In this document: positions 12,637-25,221 of the stretch, one piece after another
Layout: each line of letters starts with the position of its first letter
Position numbering within the stretch: position 1 is the stretch's first letter
DNA from: Trichaptum fuscoviolaceum
Taxonomy: Eukaryota > Basidiomycota > Agaricomycetes > Hymenochaetales > Trichaptaceae
Assembly (NCBI GenBank): GCA_910574455.1
Contig: CAJSYZ010000008.1
Coordinates: forward strand, 1,292,707-1,356,706
Reading direction: 5' to 3'
Length of the DNA: 64,000 nt
Made by a program: the position numbers and the translations under genes
Notes under the pieces: generated by a model
What the model was told of the DNA's origin: nothing
What the model saw: only the letters and a program-made list of their open reading frames with translations
Database searches by the model: none

Positions 12637-14801
12637 TCAGGATCTTCTCCCAGCCAGACGCTTGAACAGTGTGGAAAGGACTACAGCGCATACGCCAACA
12701 CCAACCATCAGCACGTACGATGTGACACCGTTCTCCAGGGGATCCCAGTCGCCGCCTGGCTTAAGAAATTCGCCCCATTCGCGACGCCCAGCCAAGCCCG
12801 CGTATTCGAGGTCAAGGCCAGAAGTAGTGTCTAGAGACTCTTCAGCCGACCGGACGGTTACAGAAGGTAGTATCGCTTCCTGCTCGCCATTCTTCTCTGT
12901 ATGCGTAATTTTTGGTTCTGTCACTGAACCTGATTCTGTAGAATCCTCGCATTCAGTCTGAATGGCTTGAGTGGAGTGTTCTATTGCTAATCGCCCCGCT
13001 TTCTGGGACTCCAGGTCTTTCAGATTCTCCTCGACCTCCAGAAGTCGAGCACGGAGAACTACCACGAGGGACAAGGCCTCCTTTAATCTCTCCGCTTCTG
13101 GGTTTGGCTGTTCATCAGTCTGTTGACCAAACTGTCTTGTCGCCACGGGTAGAACCTGCTCGTTCTCGGTCTGAATGCATTGCTCAAGTGTGGTATGTGA
13201 ATTTCGAGATGGTCCCTCAGTAAGCCTCTCAGGTGATTGAGACCTAGGGGATTCCGTAACTTTAGGGGGAGTAGGAAGCGGACGAGTGAATATGTCCTTC
13301 ACGGCCATCTTAGCATTGCTTGCGACTCCAGTTCTGCGACTGCCGCGGGCACTCCCCCGACCGAATGTCGTGCCAGTCAGTGTTGGCTTCAGCATAGGCG
13401 CGTCTTCCAAGTCATTCTCGATGCCGATTCTCTTGACTGTCACTCCCGCTTTCAGATCGATGTCCTCCCATGCTCTAGCGCCCCAGCTACACGACAAGGA
13501 AGGGTCAGCAGTAAGTAGGTCTTGGACACTCGGCTCAGAGTCGGTGCCGGCGACTTGGACCTCAGTAGGTATTTCTTGCATGAGCTCGACAGGCGGCGTG
13601 ACTGGCTCCTGAACGAGTGGCTTCCTGGTGATGGTACCAATAAGTCCGCCCTCAGCCTCGCTGGCTTCCGACCCACTAGCGGACGCGCCTTCATCGTCAG
13701 CCCAGCCAGACGCGAGAGCGAAGTGATCGCCCTCGCTGGTAGTACTGCCGTGATTGCTGAAGCCCGAGCCCGAACCACCCGAACCACAGCTAGACGTACG
13801 CTCAAGGTTCGCAACGAGACCACGGACACGAGAGCCCTGGCCGCGGTTTTTGTTGCTTGGTGTTGTGTCAAGAGATCCCGGAATATCGTCAAGGGAGGAT
13901 GACGAGGAGTTGTACATCCTGAACTTGTATGGGGATGCAAAGACGTCGGCTTCCTGGTCGTCCATATCCATACCCCAGATACGCCCCTTCACGACGTTTT
14001 GACGGAGGCTACGGGATGCATTGAGGAGAGCTTCACTCCACAAGCCATTTACACCCATACTACAATAATTAATGAGTGTCAGATACATAAAGCAGATGCT
14101 ACCAGTTGTAGTTTGCCGATTTCTTACCTCTCAAGGTCCTGCTCATTAAGACGAAGGAAAGTTCTTCCATTGAGCCTAGCATCCTTTACAAAAGCTGCGA
14201 TATCCTTTGCAACTGCAAGAGGAATCGGAGGAGTTCCCGAATCAGCGGTACGAACACGCAAGGCCGTGATAAGATAAGACGCGAGCTGTGTTGTCGTCCA
14301 TATCTTGGGGTTGGATGGCAGATCATCAACCTTGACGGGAGAGGAGGGAGGGGGTGTAGGTAGAGCCCTCGCCTCGAATCGGTGCTTCCTCCAGGAAGAG
14401 TTACTCCTTAGGTCCTCAGAACTCGTATAGCTACCGCGAAGCTCGCTGCCTGTCTTTGTTGGCGATCCCGGGGTGGGTGGTATAGGAAGAGGCCTTGGAG
14501 AGTGGAGCGGAAGTAGATGGTCAGCAGAGCGGTCGCTCGTCAAGTCTGACTTCGAGAAACGGTGCTTTGATCTGGGACTTGGTGAGGTTGGCACGTAGTT
14601 GTGACGAGTAGGAGCACTAAAACCACGCGAGTTTGAGCGAGTCAAAAGGCCCGTCGACGTTGTTGTTATAGCATAAGGATGATAATCTGGCGAAGGTGGT
14701 GGATTGCTCCTTTCATCACGCTGTCCATCTGGCACGAATATTGGAAACGGTTTCTGGGGAGTCGTGAACGTTGACATTTTGTCGTCGTTGTCGTCAGTCA
14801 T
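12637..14801 (-). CDS. SAM-domain protein with coiled coil and C-terminal tail anchor
   Basis: Unnamed 698-aa protein in two exons (14801-14128 and 14059-12637). Residues 1-170 are Ser/Pro-rich with proline repeats such as PLPIPPTPGSP. Residues about 175-255 form a SAM-like domain split by the intron, from KIWTTTQLASYL through GRTFLRLNEQDLE to GVNGLWSEALLNASRSL. A long disordered, acidic middle follows, then a short coiled coil (EAERLKEALSLVVVLRARLLEVEENLKDLE, cut here into its 3-4 heptads). The last 25 residues are a hydrophobic helix followed by KRLAGRRS, the layout of a tail-anchored membrane protein. I infer a membrane-tethered scaffold that multimerises through the SAM domain; the cellular process is unknown. 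Confidence 0.75.
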
Positions 14802-15038
14802 TCAGCGTATCGGCTAATTCAGTATTCAGTTATGTGAGAGAAATAGAAAGCAAGCGAACAGATGCAAGGGTTGGATGGAGGTCGTCAACGACCTTGGGAG
14901 ACAGTGAGAGAGGTGTAAACGCGGTGAGCCCCTAAGTTGAACGAGTGTATGCAGTTGCGTCACTTCAACTTACGCGTGTTCGGCAAACAGCACCTTCTAC
15001 TTTCCTTTATGTAAATTCAATTCTCAATCTCTACGGTA

Positions 15039-16110
15039 ATGTCGACGGCTGGACCCTCGAGGTCAACGCTGAATCCATATCAACCATTGCCTCCATCTGT
15101 AGTCAAGGTGCGGAAATCTTCTTCTATCTTTACGCGCAACTTGGCGACTGAAGTCAACTTTTGCAGAACCAACGAATCACGTTCAGCTCAGCCCATCCAT
15201 TCACGCCATTTTACGTGGAAAAGCATCTCAGTAAATCCGCGAACCTTGATCCGAAAGCTCTCTACGAAAGCCGGGTGAAGGGTCGCTCTGTGTTACTCGA
15301 GAATCCAGTCCGAGAGAGCCGGGTCAAGAAAGAGCGGGACGAGAAGAAAGCTCGTCGAGCAAAGGAGAAAGCACAAAAGCAGTTGGGAGTAATAGGGAGG
15401 AAGGAGGCCAAGCTAAGGGGTCTTTGGGAGCTTGAAGAAGAGCAAAAGAAGTCTGTCATGCTCATCAGGCTTGTCAACTTTGACTGATGATATTATAGGT
15501 ATGAACTCTTTGAACCCCTCCACCATCTATGGCTTGGCTATATGGCAGAGCTTCTCGGCCTTAGTACGCCACCAACAGTTGTAACAGCCAATCCATCGAT
15601 GCCAAACTCCGCAGGCATGCATGCTAAGCTCGTGAAGGCTGACTTTCATGGAGCGATTCTGAAAGGCAATCAATCACATTCCATTTATCCATCGTGCTGC
15701 GTCTGATTTCCCGACTACACAGTGAAACAGGCCAAGAACCCATGCCTAGTCGGACTATCTGGCATAATCATTCACGAGACCGAGAATGCCTTTAGACTGA
15801 TCACGCAAAAAAACCTTTTGAAACGTGCGTGGCGTATTGTCCTATTTGTAACTTGCTGGACTCATACTTGTAAAAAAAAAAAAAAGTCGTGCCGAAACAG
15901 GGAACTATATTCTCATTTCGAATACCTCTTTATGATGTTCGCAGCCTCGCGGTCTCCGCACCTGCTCCAGAATTGGATGTACCAAAGCAACTCATCGACA
16001 TCGAATCTTTGCCGCAGATGGAATTCGAGTTGTATGGCAATCAATTCAGATTCCGCTCTGCCGAGCGCGCTGGGAGGAAGTTCAAGGCTAAGGAGACTAT
16101 AGAGCTCTGA
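15039..16110 (+). CDS. POP4: RNase P/MRP protein subunit POP4 (Rpp29)
   Basis: Protein subunit of RNase P and RNase MRP, the nuclear ribonucleoproteins for tRNA 5'-end and rRNA processing. Five exons: 15039-15107, 15167-15450, 15499-15665, 15723-15824 and 15887-16110, giving 281 aa. The central part is a basic helical stretch rich in KKERDEKKARRAKEKAQK, followed by the Sm-like Rpp29 fold: ADFHGAILKV, LVGLSGIIIHETENAF, VPKQGTIFSF and YGNQFRFRSAERAGRKFKAK near the C-terminus. The third intron begins with GC instead of GT (donor AAAG/GCAATC at 15666); this is the only split I found that keeps the frame and the family block intact. The fourth intron ends with an A-rich run before its AG. Confidence 0.93.
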
Positions 16111-17956
16111 TGCACTACACATGGCCTTCGTTTCTTGTGTCTTCTGCTAGGTTTCAGAACGTCGAGCGACGAGCATATTACCGGTATGAATACAGATCTT
16201 GAGAAGGCTGGCATGGTCTACTACACGCATCTAGCACCATCTTAGCACCGTCTTTGCGATATCGAACGATTAAAAGCTTTGGCTCGCCTCGAATTTCTCT
16301 AATAGAACGAGACCTTAAGAGCCTGCATGCTAGTCGGGCATACGATGTATAGTCTATATAATTGATTGATCAAATTTGCGTTGACTTTGCAGCCTTAATA
16401 CTTGTTTCGAAGCCGTTCAGGTCAATTTCGTTATCGTAGACTTCGAAATTCTCAAGACTGTTGAAGACATCTGCTACTGTCCCCCTTCCTCTTCCCCTTC
16501 CTCTTCCCCCGTAAGACCCTCGAGTCGACGCCCACAGCGAACCCTGATCGACAAGGTTGTTACAGGTATGCAATCCTATTGTTTCCTTTCCCTAACATTC
16601 ATTACGAGGTCCAGGTCTTCTTTTGCGCAGCTGCAAACACATCATTGTGGTGAACATGATGCTTAGGTGTATTTCTTTATTTCTGCAACCTATACTGTCT
16701 CGCACGTTGCTCTAATCCTCTTGCTTGCTGCTCCTCATTGACTATCCCCCACTCAGGATCTCACATGCACAAGTTAGATGAGGTGGAATGAAGGTTTTTC
16801 TTGGTCACCACCTAGAGAAACTAACCCATTGAAGGGAAAGAAACGCGTCAGCTTGTTAGAGGCAACCAGCGTTCCCGATTATAAACCTGTCCAGGTCGCA
16901 CTGGTACCCAGAAACCCCAGTACCGAGTATCGGACTTTCACGAGCACCATTCGTCAGCAAATTGCTGATTCTGCGTTATTCTTTGCATTTCTCCTCGCCA
17001 GAGACTTCCTTTCACAGCAGGACAGCGTTGTGCGTCCGTGGGCCACCGTCAGTCATGCTGTCCGCGAAGCACAGGCTAGGTATTGCTACCAGGTGTACTG
17101 GCGGTGGGATGAATGCCGACACGGTGCCTGCTGGAGTCAGTGGCTGGAGTTGACGGAAGAGGTACGAGGACAAGAGGTGGGACATCGATACCCAGCCTCA
17201 CGCTCTTTTGTAGCTCATTGATTTATGGCGAACAAACAAACGCTTTGGGCGTGTTGTTTAATCGCAGACGGTTATGACGCGTACTCGATCCGGGTTGGAG
17301 GTGGGGGATAATTGCCGGTTCTGCCACCTGACTGCCAGCCTCCTAAGGTCTAAGGGAGGCAACCAAAATCCTTTGATAACCTCCGAGTCTGTAATAAGAT
17401 GCAATGAGAATGTGACTGGCCTTCAGCGAAGCTCGAGCTCATACCTCACGAAACTTGTACGAAATCATCTATCTAATGGAGTCTTGCTGATAGAAATGAT
17501 TATTGTGTATCTCATTCATCTGTCGGACAGATTTCTTAGCCTCTGTAACTCCGTACGAGTCCAAACGAGTAGAAAGTTATCGAGAATCTAGGGATTCCCC
17601 CAATTGAAGCTCCGCGGCTTCATTGTGATCCTGAGATAAGATAACCGGACCTGCGGAACACTCTGTTCCGCCATACTTTTTTCATGTAGGCGTTGAGTAT
17701 ACATGTGAGCTCCGGATCTCCTGCAACTAACTAGCACTATCATCGTCTCCTCCAGTCGTTTGTAGGCGGGCTCTAGCAAAGCAGACAAGCTCGTGTCTTA
17801 TTGAAACCCCACCAAACATCCAGGCAAGCACTCCCAGCGGAAGCTGTCCACCCCTGCGATCAAAGATCGTCGCCGATCAATAGTCTCTCAAGCTCGCGTC
17901 TTTTCTGGGATCTGCTTTCTAGCTCTACTTGGGCTCTTAATTTCCGAAGACGAACG
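16111..17956. other. Intergenic region with one orphan exon-like segment
   Basis: A 1.8-kb gap. At 16393-16565 (plus) there is an exon-like segment: pyrimidine-poor but valid CAG acceptor, a stop-free 173-nt frame and a GTATGC donor, yet I could not connect it to other exons. The 147-aa frame at 16778-17221 (plus) and the Gly/Arg-rich minus-strand frame at 16370-16573 are not recognisable. Confidence 0.4.
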
Positions 17957-19007
17957 ATGGCTAAGGCACCTCCTGCTGGGATCTATGTACCAGCGGTTAT
18001 ATTCTTTGATGAGAACGATGAACTGGATATACCCTCCATTCAGGCCCACGTCCTTCGCCTTGCCCAGGTGCACTTTACGTTTATGAACCGGTTTCTTTCC
18101 GTCATGTTAATCCATTGTTCAGGGAGGCGTGACGGGCATATTAGTTCAAGGATCAAATGGCGAAGCACAGCACCTCTCTCACGCAGAAAGGACACTGGCT
18201 ATCCAAACCACGCGAAAGATTTTGGACAGCAATGGATTCCAAAACGTCGTGGTGATCGCTGGAACGGGTGCTCAATCTACTCGCGAAACCATTGAGCTTT
18301 GCAAAGAAGCTGCAGATGCGGGTGCGACGCACGCTCTTGTGTTGACGGCCTCAACTTGGGCCCCCATAATGACGAAGGATAAGATTATTCTTTTCCATCG
18401 GACAGTAAGCATAAGCAAAAATTCAAATCAATCAATTGTTCAATCATACCGACTCATACCACAGGTTGCGGATGGCTCCCCAATTCCCATCATGATCTAT
18501 AATTTCCCAGTTGTCACATCCGGGCTAGACCTCGACTCGGACACAATAGCGACTCTCGCTGAGCACCCCAACATCGTTGGAACAAAATTGTCCTGCGGAA
18601 ACATAGGAAAACTCTCTCGCCTATCGTCCTCTTTTCCACAAGAAAGATTTGCTGTCTTCCCAGGACGGTCGGACGTCTTCACTCCTGCGCTCCTCTGCGG
18701 CGGCGCGGGCCTCATCGGAGCCTCCGTAAACCTTGTTCCAAAAATACATAACAGACTCTATGCTCTGTGGAAGGAAGGAAAGACCGAGGAGGCGATGAAA
18801 CTTCAGATGCTTCTTGCACATAGCGATTGGGCTGTAGGAAAACTTGGTGGTATCGCTGGATTAAAGGGACTCGTGTCGACATACTTTGGGTACGGAGAAG
18901 GCAGAGTGCGGAGCCCACTTGTCGCAGTGGCCCCGGAGAAGCTCAAAGATCTACAGGACGCGAAGCTCCTTGAAGTTATTGAGCTGGAAAAGTCGATGAC
19001 TATTTAG
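17957..19007 (+). CDS. Dihydrodipicolinate synthase / N-acetylneuraminate lyase family aldolase
   Basis: Class I aldolase of the DHDPS/NAL superfamily, 311 aa, in three exons (17957-18067, 18123-18404, 18465-19007). It has the family's substrate-carboxylate motif GSNGE (GxxGE) near residue 50, the YNFP tyrosine of the catalytic relay and the Schiff-base lysine in IVGTKLS. Length is normal for the family. Fungi do not make lysine through diaminopimelate, so true DHDPS activity is unlikely. Fungal relatives are usually compared with 4-hydroxy-2-oxoglutarate aldolase or L-threo-3-deoxy-hexulosonate (pectin catabolism) aldolase; I cannot choose between these from sequence. The start ATG at 17957 begins MAKAPPAGIYVPAVIFF, which aligns with normal family N-termini; upstream in-frame sequence does not. 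Confidence 0.9.
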
Positions 19008-21305
19008 GGAAAAATATGTAGAGGTTAATGAATATGAATGGAATTGTTTAGTATGCGGATCAAAATGTAACACAGCCCAATACTAGTATGTAGATCTCGC
19101 CAACAACACTGCCGAAGAAGCAGGATGTCAGTCCTTCTACCACAGCGCACGAGGTTTCGGGGTAGCTGCACATTTCTTCACCAGAGTACCGATACACATG
19201 GGCCATGAGCCGTCTTTGTTAAATTTTTGTTTACTGCCTTATCTTGTATTATTTGTGAGAAAAAATCGAAAGTCTTGCCAGTGTTGGTTAGTAGTATTGA
19301 ACCAGCTCGATGACCGATGTTATTTAGTCTGTCATTCCATCAAACCCCATCTTCAGTGCTCGGTTGTCTTTTACTTAAGTCCTCTTTTTCGACGTCCAGA
19401 ATGTCCAGAATGGCACAATTGTGGGATTCGGTGACTTGTAGTTGGATACTGGTAGCCGGAAGAGCAAGAAGTCTGGAAAAACAGTGACACGGTTAACTTA
19501 GTAGTTTAAGTTTGGGCGGAGATCAAAAACACTGGCATGTGCCAGTGGAAGCAAATCTTAAATCTTCTTTCATTTCGCTACATCCGTCAGCTAAAAACTA
19601 CTTTAAATACATCACAGTAAGTATGGTGGACTACCTCGACTTAATCTTAGTGTTGAATACGCAGTGACTTGTAAATCCAGGATACCTTTAATTTACAGGC
19701 TTGTGGGGCTGGCTGTTATCTTTGCGCGTCTGCTTCGGTGATTCAGTTGCTTGCGTCATATCTGCAGATATGAACGCTCGGGCAAATACTCAACAATCAC
19801 CAAGTACTGGCTTCACACAGCTTCATCGAGTATTGTGCATCATAGCTGTCACCCCAGGGTTCTTAAGCTACTGCCGAATTTCGGATGTTTGATTAGTGCT
19901 TGTCGGAACAATCATGGTACCAAGACGTCGCAGAGAAGCGGCCGGAAGGGCAATCGTTTTTCGGACAGCATCATAGCACTTCGACGACTTCTGCCAACTT
20001 CTTGATCTTGGCAGGGAGTACAGTGAATATTACCGACTGCCATCGTCATCGACCTGTGGGGTAAAGATGTCATAACGCCTTGTCTTTGAGCGCGGACATA
20101 CAGACTTACAGGGAGTAAAGGTCTGTAATATTGACATCTGTATCTTTCTTGAAGATTGAACTTATGTTTGATAGGCAGACGCGTTGTAAACTGGGCGTAC
20201 TGCGATCTGGAACGTCTGTATATCCATCGATAATCCGGAGGCTGTCGTGAACTCAGCTAATATCCTGCGGCTGATGCGAATAGTCGCAGGAAGAGCGCTG
20301 TCAAACCTGTGCTTTCACTCCGTGTTCGGAGGATTATTGTAGAAGGGAGTCGGGCTCAACACCCCGCTCGCCCGAATGGTAATCCTTGATACTCGTGGTA
20401 AGAAGGCAAATTTTAACATGTCTTCTCCTTCGGTGATCAGGCTGAAGTGTGAAGCTTGGCCACATTTCGGCGACATTCAATAACAAGAAGACTGTTCTCA
20501 TCCGATCCTCCTGACTGTTTTTCTTTCCATCCTATGTCTCTACAAAACCAAGAAGATGGTCACGCCGCACTTTACCTTGTGAGCTATAATAGTGCCAACG
20601 AAGCATCGTTAATTAGGCATTGATGCGAACCTGACTTGGCACTCGTGTATATAGAGCCTAAGATGGTCCGAGACGATCATGCCTAGGTACGCCGGGGCCT
20701 TTACGATAGAACAAGAAGACAGCAGATCCTCCGGGTATTGGCAACGGCCGGATATGGCAGTTCCCCGCACTTGACTGCAACGAATGTGAAATTCTTGATC
20801 GGTGCAAATTAGTGCGTCTGGATGCCCTACCTCTTTGAACGTTCACTCGCCCTGATCTCGAACGACTGTATGACTTCCAGGTCGTTTAAAAAGTGTATCG
20901 ACTGGAAGTTGGAGTTTGCACACAACGAAACGGCAAGTCTCGTTGCTTAATATTTGACTCTTAATCTGACAAACTTGTATTTGACTTCAGCATTCGACGT
21001 TTCAATCAGTGGCCTTTACGTCCAGGGTATCTTCTCGGAATCTCGGAAAATCCTCGACATGAATTTACGACACAGGTGCAATAGAGCACAATTTTCTGTC
21101 ATAGGCACTTGTCTTGACCGCGGCACCCGCCTCAAGACAAACAACCTCGGAAATACATACATGGTAATGTTCAGCAGACCGCTGTGTGTCGAGTCAGCTG
21201 CGACCGTTAATGAAGCACTCTTGGTACTGAGATATCTGTATAAAAAGCAGAGTGTTTTGACCTCAGAATCTTCATCGGTTTCACCTCTCGGCTCTCGATA
21301 ACAAG
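19008..21305. other. Long upstream region of the cellobiohydrolase gene
   Basis: This 2.3-kb stretch contains no recognisable gene on either strand. Its right part is the presumed promoter of the GH7 gene at 21306. The remainder is AT-moderate and unstructured, with only short open frames. Confidence 0.5.
21239..21246 (+). promoter_or_regulatory. TATA box of the cellobiohydrolase gene
   Basis: TATAAAAA lies about 60 bp upstream of the GH7 start codon at 21306, a normal distance for a strongly regulated fungal secreted-enzyme gene. No other candidate in this promoter is as close to consensus. Confidence 0.65.
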
Positions 21306-23089
21306 ATGTTTCACTCTGCTGCTCTCTTCGCCTTGGCTTTCAGCGCCATCACCTATGGTCAACAAATCGGCACCCTGACTACTGAGACGCACCCTGCTCT
21401 CACAATCTCTAAGTGCACGACCAGCGGTTGCACGACTGAGCAAAAATCAGTCGTCCTCGACGCCAACTGGCGCTGGGTCCATGAGACTACTGGCTCCACT
21501 AACTGCTACACCGGCAACACATGGAACTCGGACGTATGCGGCAGTGACCCGGTAGCGTGCGCTAAGGTGGGTTGTTTTTATATCTAAATTTATTCTCTAC
21601 TACCATTACTTACATGTTTTTGCAGAATTGCGCCCTGGACGGTGCAGATTACAGCGGTGTCTACGGTATCACTACGACTGGCAACTCGCTGCGCCTCAAC
21701 TTCGTTACGAAGGGCGCGAACACCAACATTGGCTCCCGAGTCTACCTTTTGGACGATGAAAACACCTACTTGAAGTTCAACCTCAAGAACCAAGAGTTCA
21801 CCTTCGACGTCGACATGTCCAATCTCCCTTGCGGACTGAACGGAGCGGTGTACTTCGTTGAGATGGACGCTGACGGTGGCAAGTCCAAGTACTCGACTAA
21901 CGCGGCCGGTGCGAAGTACGGAACTGGTTACTGTGACACTCAGTGCCCGCACGACATCAAGTTCATCGATGGCGAGGCGAGTAACTTTTAAAAATCAAAT
22001 CTTCGTATTCTCTTACTAAATCGACATTGCCTTACTTCCAATAGGCTAACATCCTTGACTGGGAGGCGTCCGACAACGACAGCAACTCAGGAACTGGCCG
22101 TTATGGCACTTGCTGTAATGAAATGGATATCTGGGAGGCCAACTCCAATGCCGCTGCTGTGACCCCGCACGTATGTACCGTCGACGGCCAATATCGCTGC
22201 TCGGGCACTGAGTGCGGTGACGGTGACGAACGCTACGACGGAGTTTGCGACAAGGATGGATGCGACTTCAACTCTTTCCGCCAGGGCGCCAAGAGCTTCC
22301 TCGGCCCGGGCCTCACCGTCGACACCAACCAGAAGATCACCGTCGTCACCCAGTTCATCACCTCCGACAACACGACGACAGGAGACCTCGTCGAGATCCG
22401 CCGCGTCTACGTCCAGAATGGCGTCGTCATCCAGAACTCGAAGACCAACATCGCCGGACTCGCCGCGTACGACTCGATCACGGACGCTTACTGCAATGCC
22501 CAGAAGACTGCATTCGGCGACACGAACAGCTTCGAGAGCGAGGGTGGCCTCGCCGCCATGGGCGGCTCCTTCGAGCGCGGCATGGTTCTCGTTCTCTCGC
22601 TCTGGGACGACCATGCCGTCAACATGCTCTGGCTCGACTCTGATTACCCGACCACTGCGGACCCGACCACCCCTGGTGTTGCCCGTGGAAACTGCTCGAC
22701 CACCTCTGGTGCGCCTACTGACGTCGAGAACAACAGCCCGAACGCATATGTAGTGTACTCGAACATCAAGTATGGCCCGATTGGCTCGACTTTCTCTGGC
22801 ACCTCGTCCGGCGGTACTACCACCACGACCACGACACCGGGCGGCACAACCACAACTACGACCAGCAAGACTACGACCACCACTACCTCAACTACCACCT
22901 CAGCCAACGGTGCAACTCAGACTCACTACGGCCAGTGTGGCGGTACCGGCTTCACGTGAGTACCCTTCTCACTCTTATTATTCGCTGCTTTGTCTGACAA
23001 AAAATTAAAATTGTAGCGGTCCGACAACCTGCGCGTCTCCCTACACGTGCACGGCCGTCTCCCCTCCCTACTACTACCAGTGCTTGTAA
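21306..23089 (+). CDS. GH7 cellobiohydrolase with CBM1 cellulose-binding tail
   Basis: Secreted reducing-end cellobiohydrolase (GH7, CBHI type), 531 aa, four exons: 21306-21566, 21626-21976, 22045-22955, 23017-23089. A signal peptide of about 18 residues ([18 protein letters not shown]) precedes the mature QQIGTLTTE start. The catalytic motif EMDIWEANS carries the nucleophile and acid/base glutamates in the usual ExDxxE order. Cysteine-rich GH7 blocks are all present, for example [17 protein letters not shown] and [14 protein letters not shown] Thr/Gly-rich linker (about 22800-22910) leads to a complete CBM1 (THYGQCGG ... YYYQCL). The second intron uses a GC donor (GAG/GCGAGT, 21977): joining there restores GEANILDW, and no GT donor does. 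A TATA box sits 60 bp upstream. Intact and likely functional. Confidence 0.97.
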
Positions 23090-23944
23090 GCTGGTAATCG
23101 GCACTCAACTCGTATAGATTGCTAGAAATTTCCACACGGGCTTTCGATACTCGGATACCACTCTTTTGTAAAGTTATCGCTCGCTGCTAGACAGCTCGGT
23201 AGACACAATCGCTCTGTACTTTCCTTTGGGTCTTAGAATGTGTAGAATGTGTGGATAGATATGACGATGAATGAATCTATTTGCAGTATAAATGCCTCGG
23301 TGATCTTCATACACCAAGGGTGAAGTGCTACCTTAGGCGTAAGTTCCGATGAGTTGATAGTCGTGAGCTTGAAGCTCAGTGGAAATTAAAAGTTCAAATT
23401 CAGCGGCTCCGATACTAGTAGTCCAATGATGTCGGATGAGGCATCTACTAGTAAATTTAAACCCGGAGCCTCAGGCTGAGTCGGCACCGCCACGACCGAT
23501 GTGCGCTGCGGCCTCACAGGCAACATGCACATACCGCACTCAATAAGACGTCTGTAGGCACATATACGTTCAGCGAGGAAAGTAAAACAGTGATTTATTG
23601 GTCCTTTAGGTTTAAAGTAATACTATAACACACAAGTCAGAGGCGACAGATAATAAAACACAATGGTACCAACACCAATGAAACGTGAGCAGTAAGTGTA
23701 AGAAGCTGAATGAGATGAAGCGTAAACGGGTTGGTAAAGACCAGATTCAACAAAGGAAAGGATGATATGGATTGGGTGACAAAAGAGAGAGTAGGATGGG
23801 TGAAAAGTAATCCAGGATGCAATGAACGCCTGTCTAGAGTCTGTCCTCAGGCTGTCGTAAGAACCGCGCGTAAATGAAATAAACAAGCGTCAGACCAGAA
23901 GGACACGGGCTGCGTGGCCGCTCGATACCAGACACAAAAAGACA
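23090..23944. other. Convergent 3' intergenic region
   Basis: An 855-bp gap between the cellulase stop and the stop of the minus-strand acidic protein gene. It should contain both 3' UTRs. No gene is supported; the minus-strand frame at 23623-23886 is unrecognised. Confidence 0.5.
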
Positions 23945-24842
23945 TTAACGATACTGGTCAAGGGAAGGAATGATGTCGGCGTATTCGCCTTCCTCAACGC
24001 GGATTTCCACTACGTCAACCTCATAGTCGTTGCACGGGTTGTGCGCAGAAGCGGCCGAGGATGAAAAGGAGCCTTTGGCGTTCGGAGGCGAAGTTGATGC
24101 CACATCTACAGAGGAAGAAGCAAAGGGAGAGCAATAAGCATATGTCCCAGTCTATGACATTAGGAAGAGTACTGACAGCGATCCTTGATGTAAGGCGGAA
24201 CAAACAGATCCTGTTACGAGTGAACTAACGTGAGTAAAGTCGGCGAAAATGGGGAAATGCATACATGCACTCGGTGAGTGAACATACCTGGTTCCACACA
24301 AAGCCCTGGCTCTTCTGGATGGTCAATATGGGGCGGAAAGTGTAGACGGGCTTGCGCTGCTTCTTCCTGCGCTCTCGGCGCTTCGTGCTCTCATTCGTTG
24401 TCTCGACGTCAGGCGGGTCGACCGCACGCTGCTTGCCCTTCACGTCCTTCTTCACTTCTCCCTCTCCACATCCCTCTTTGGCATCCTTGCCTTTGCCATG
24501 CTTCTCATCTTCCACATCCATATCGTCTGCATCCCCAGCACCACCGACCCCAGCAGAGTCGGCACTCGCTTCGCCACGGATGGGCCGCTCGTGCTGGACG
24601 TCTGAGCCAGAGTCGCTTGCGCTGCTGCTGTGGTTCTCGTTCTGATGGTGCTCCCGCTCGTGCTGGCGAGCATTGTAGTCCTCGTCATCTTCCGAGCACG
24701 ACTCGTATTCGCTCGCAACATCGCCGTCTGACTCGCTTGAGTCATCCGCGAACGGAATCTGCTCGTACCAGAGCCATGTCGGCGGACTCGGCGAACGCCC
24801 CAGGCGGCGCCTGTACGTCGAGCCTGAGTGTGCGTTGCTCAT
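23945..24842 (-). CDS. Conserved acidic basidiomycete protein of unknown function
   Basis: A 249-aa protein in three exons (24842-24288, 24210-24177, 24105-23945). It opens MSNAHSGSTYRRRLGRSP and PTWLWYEQIPFAD, runs through a long Asp/Glu/Ser-rich segment, then a Lys/Arg-rich segment (KRRERRKKQRKPVYTFRP). It closes with a compact, apparently conserved end: GFVWNQ, DLFVPPYIKDRY across an intron, and EVDVVEIRVEEGEYADIIP. I recall this combination only from uncharacterised basidiomycete proteins and assign no function. The start at 24842 is chosen over an in-frame upstream ATG at 24917 because MSNAHSGSTYRR looks like the conserved beginning. It is transcribed divergently from THG1. Confidence 0.75.
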
Positions 24843-25221
24843 TGTCTTTACTATGCTCTCTTCTGTTGCTTTCCTTTCTCTCTGTCTTTCTAGTAGTTGT
24901 GCGATATGCGCTGTCAAGATATACTACGTTACACAGTGCGGGAACTGCTATCGATGGATGATATGCAGTGAGCGTCAACGACGGCGCCGGCGGTGTGGGC
25001 GGGGAACAAGGGCGAGCTCGGCTGCGGATGAATGGCGGCGGGATGGAAGGGGTGAGAGTGTTGTCGGAGATGCTTTATACGGCGTGGTGTGCACAAGTGA
25101 AGGGCCGGAAGGGTACGGCTCGAGCGTAGGAGTCACTCGACTCACAGGAGCTCTCGCCGTCATGTGACACGATCGCCCTCTGCAACTCTCTTTCCTCAAC
25201 CCGTCGTCGTCGTGCACAACA
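24843..25221. promoter_or_regulatory. Divergent promoter between the acidic-protein gene and THG1
   Basis: The two start codons lie 379 bp apart on opposite strands with no gene between, so this stretch must hold both promoters. I see no clear TATA box; both may be housekeeping-type promoters. Confidence 0.5.

Noticed and set aside
16778..17221. 147-aa open frame on the plus strand
   Set aside because: No family similarity that I can see and no consistent splice context.
22087..22614. 175-aa open frame antisense to the GH7 gene
   Set aside because: Val/Asp/Ala-rich shadow of a GC-rich coding exon; the sense strand is a certain cellulase.
24278..24961. 227-aa plus-strand frame opposite the acidic-protein gene
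   Set aside because: Its composition is what the reverse of an Asp/Glu/Ser-rich coding exon gives; the minus strand has spliced, conserved ends.
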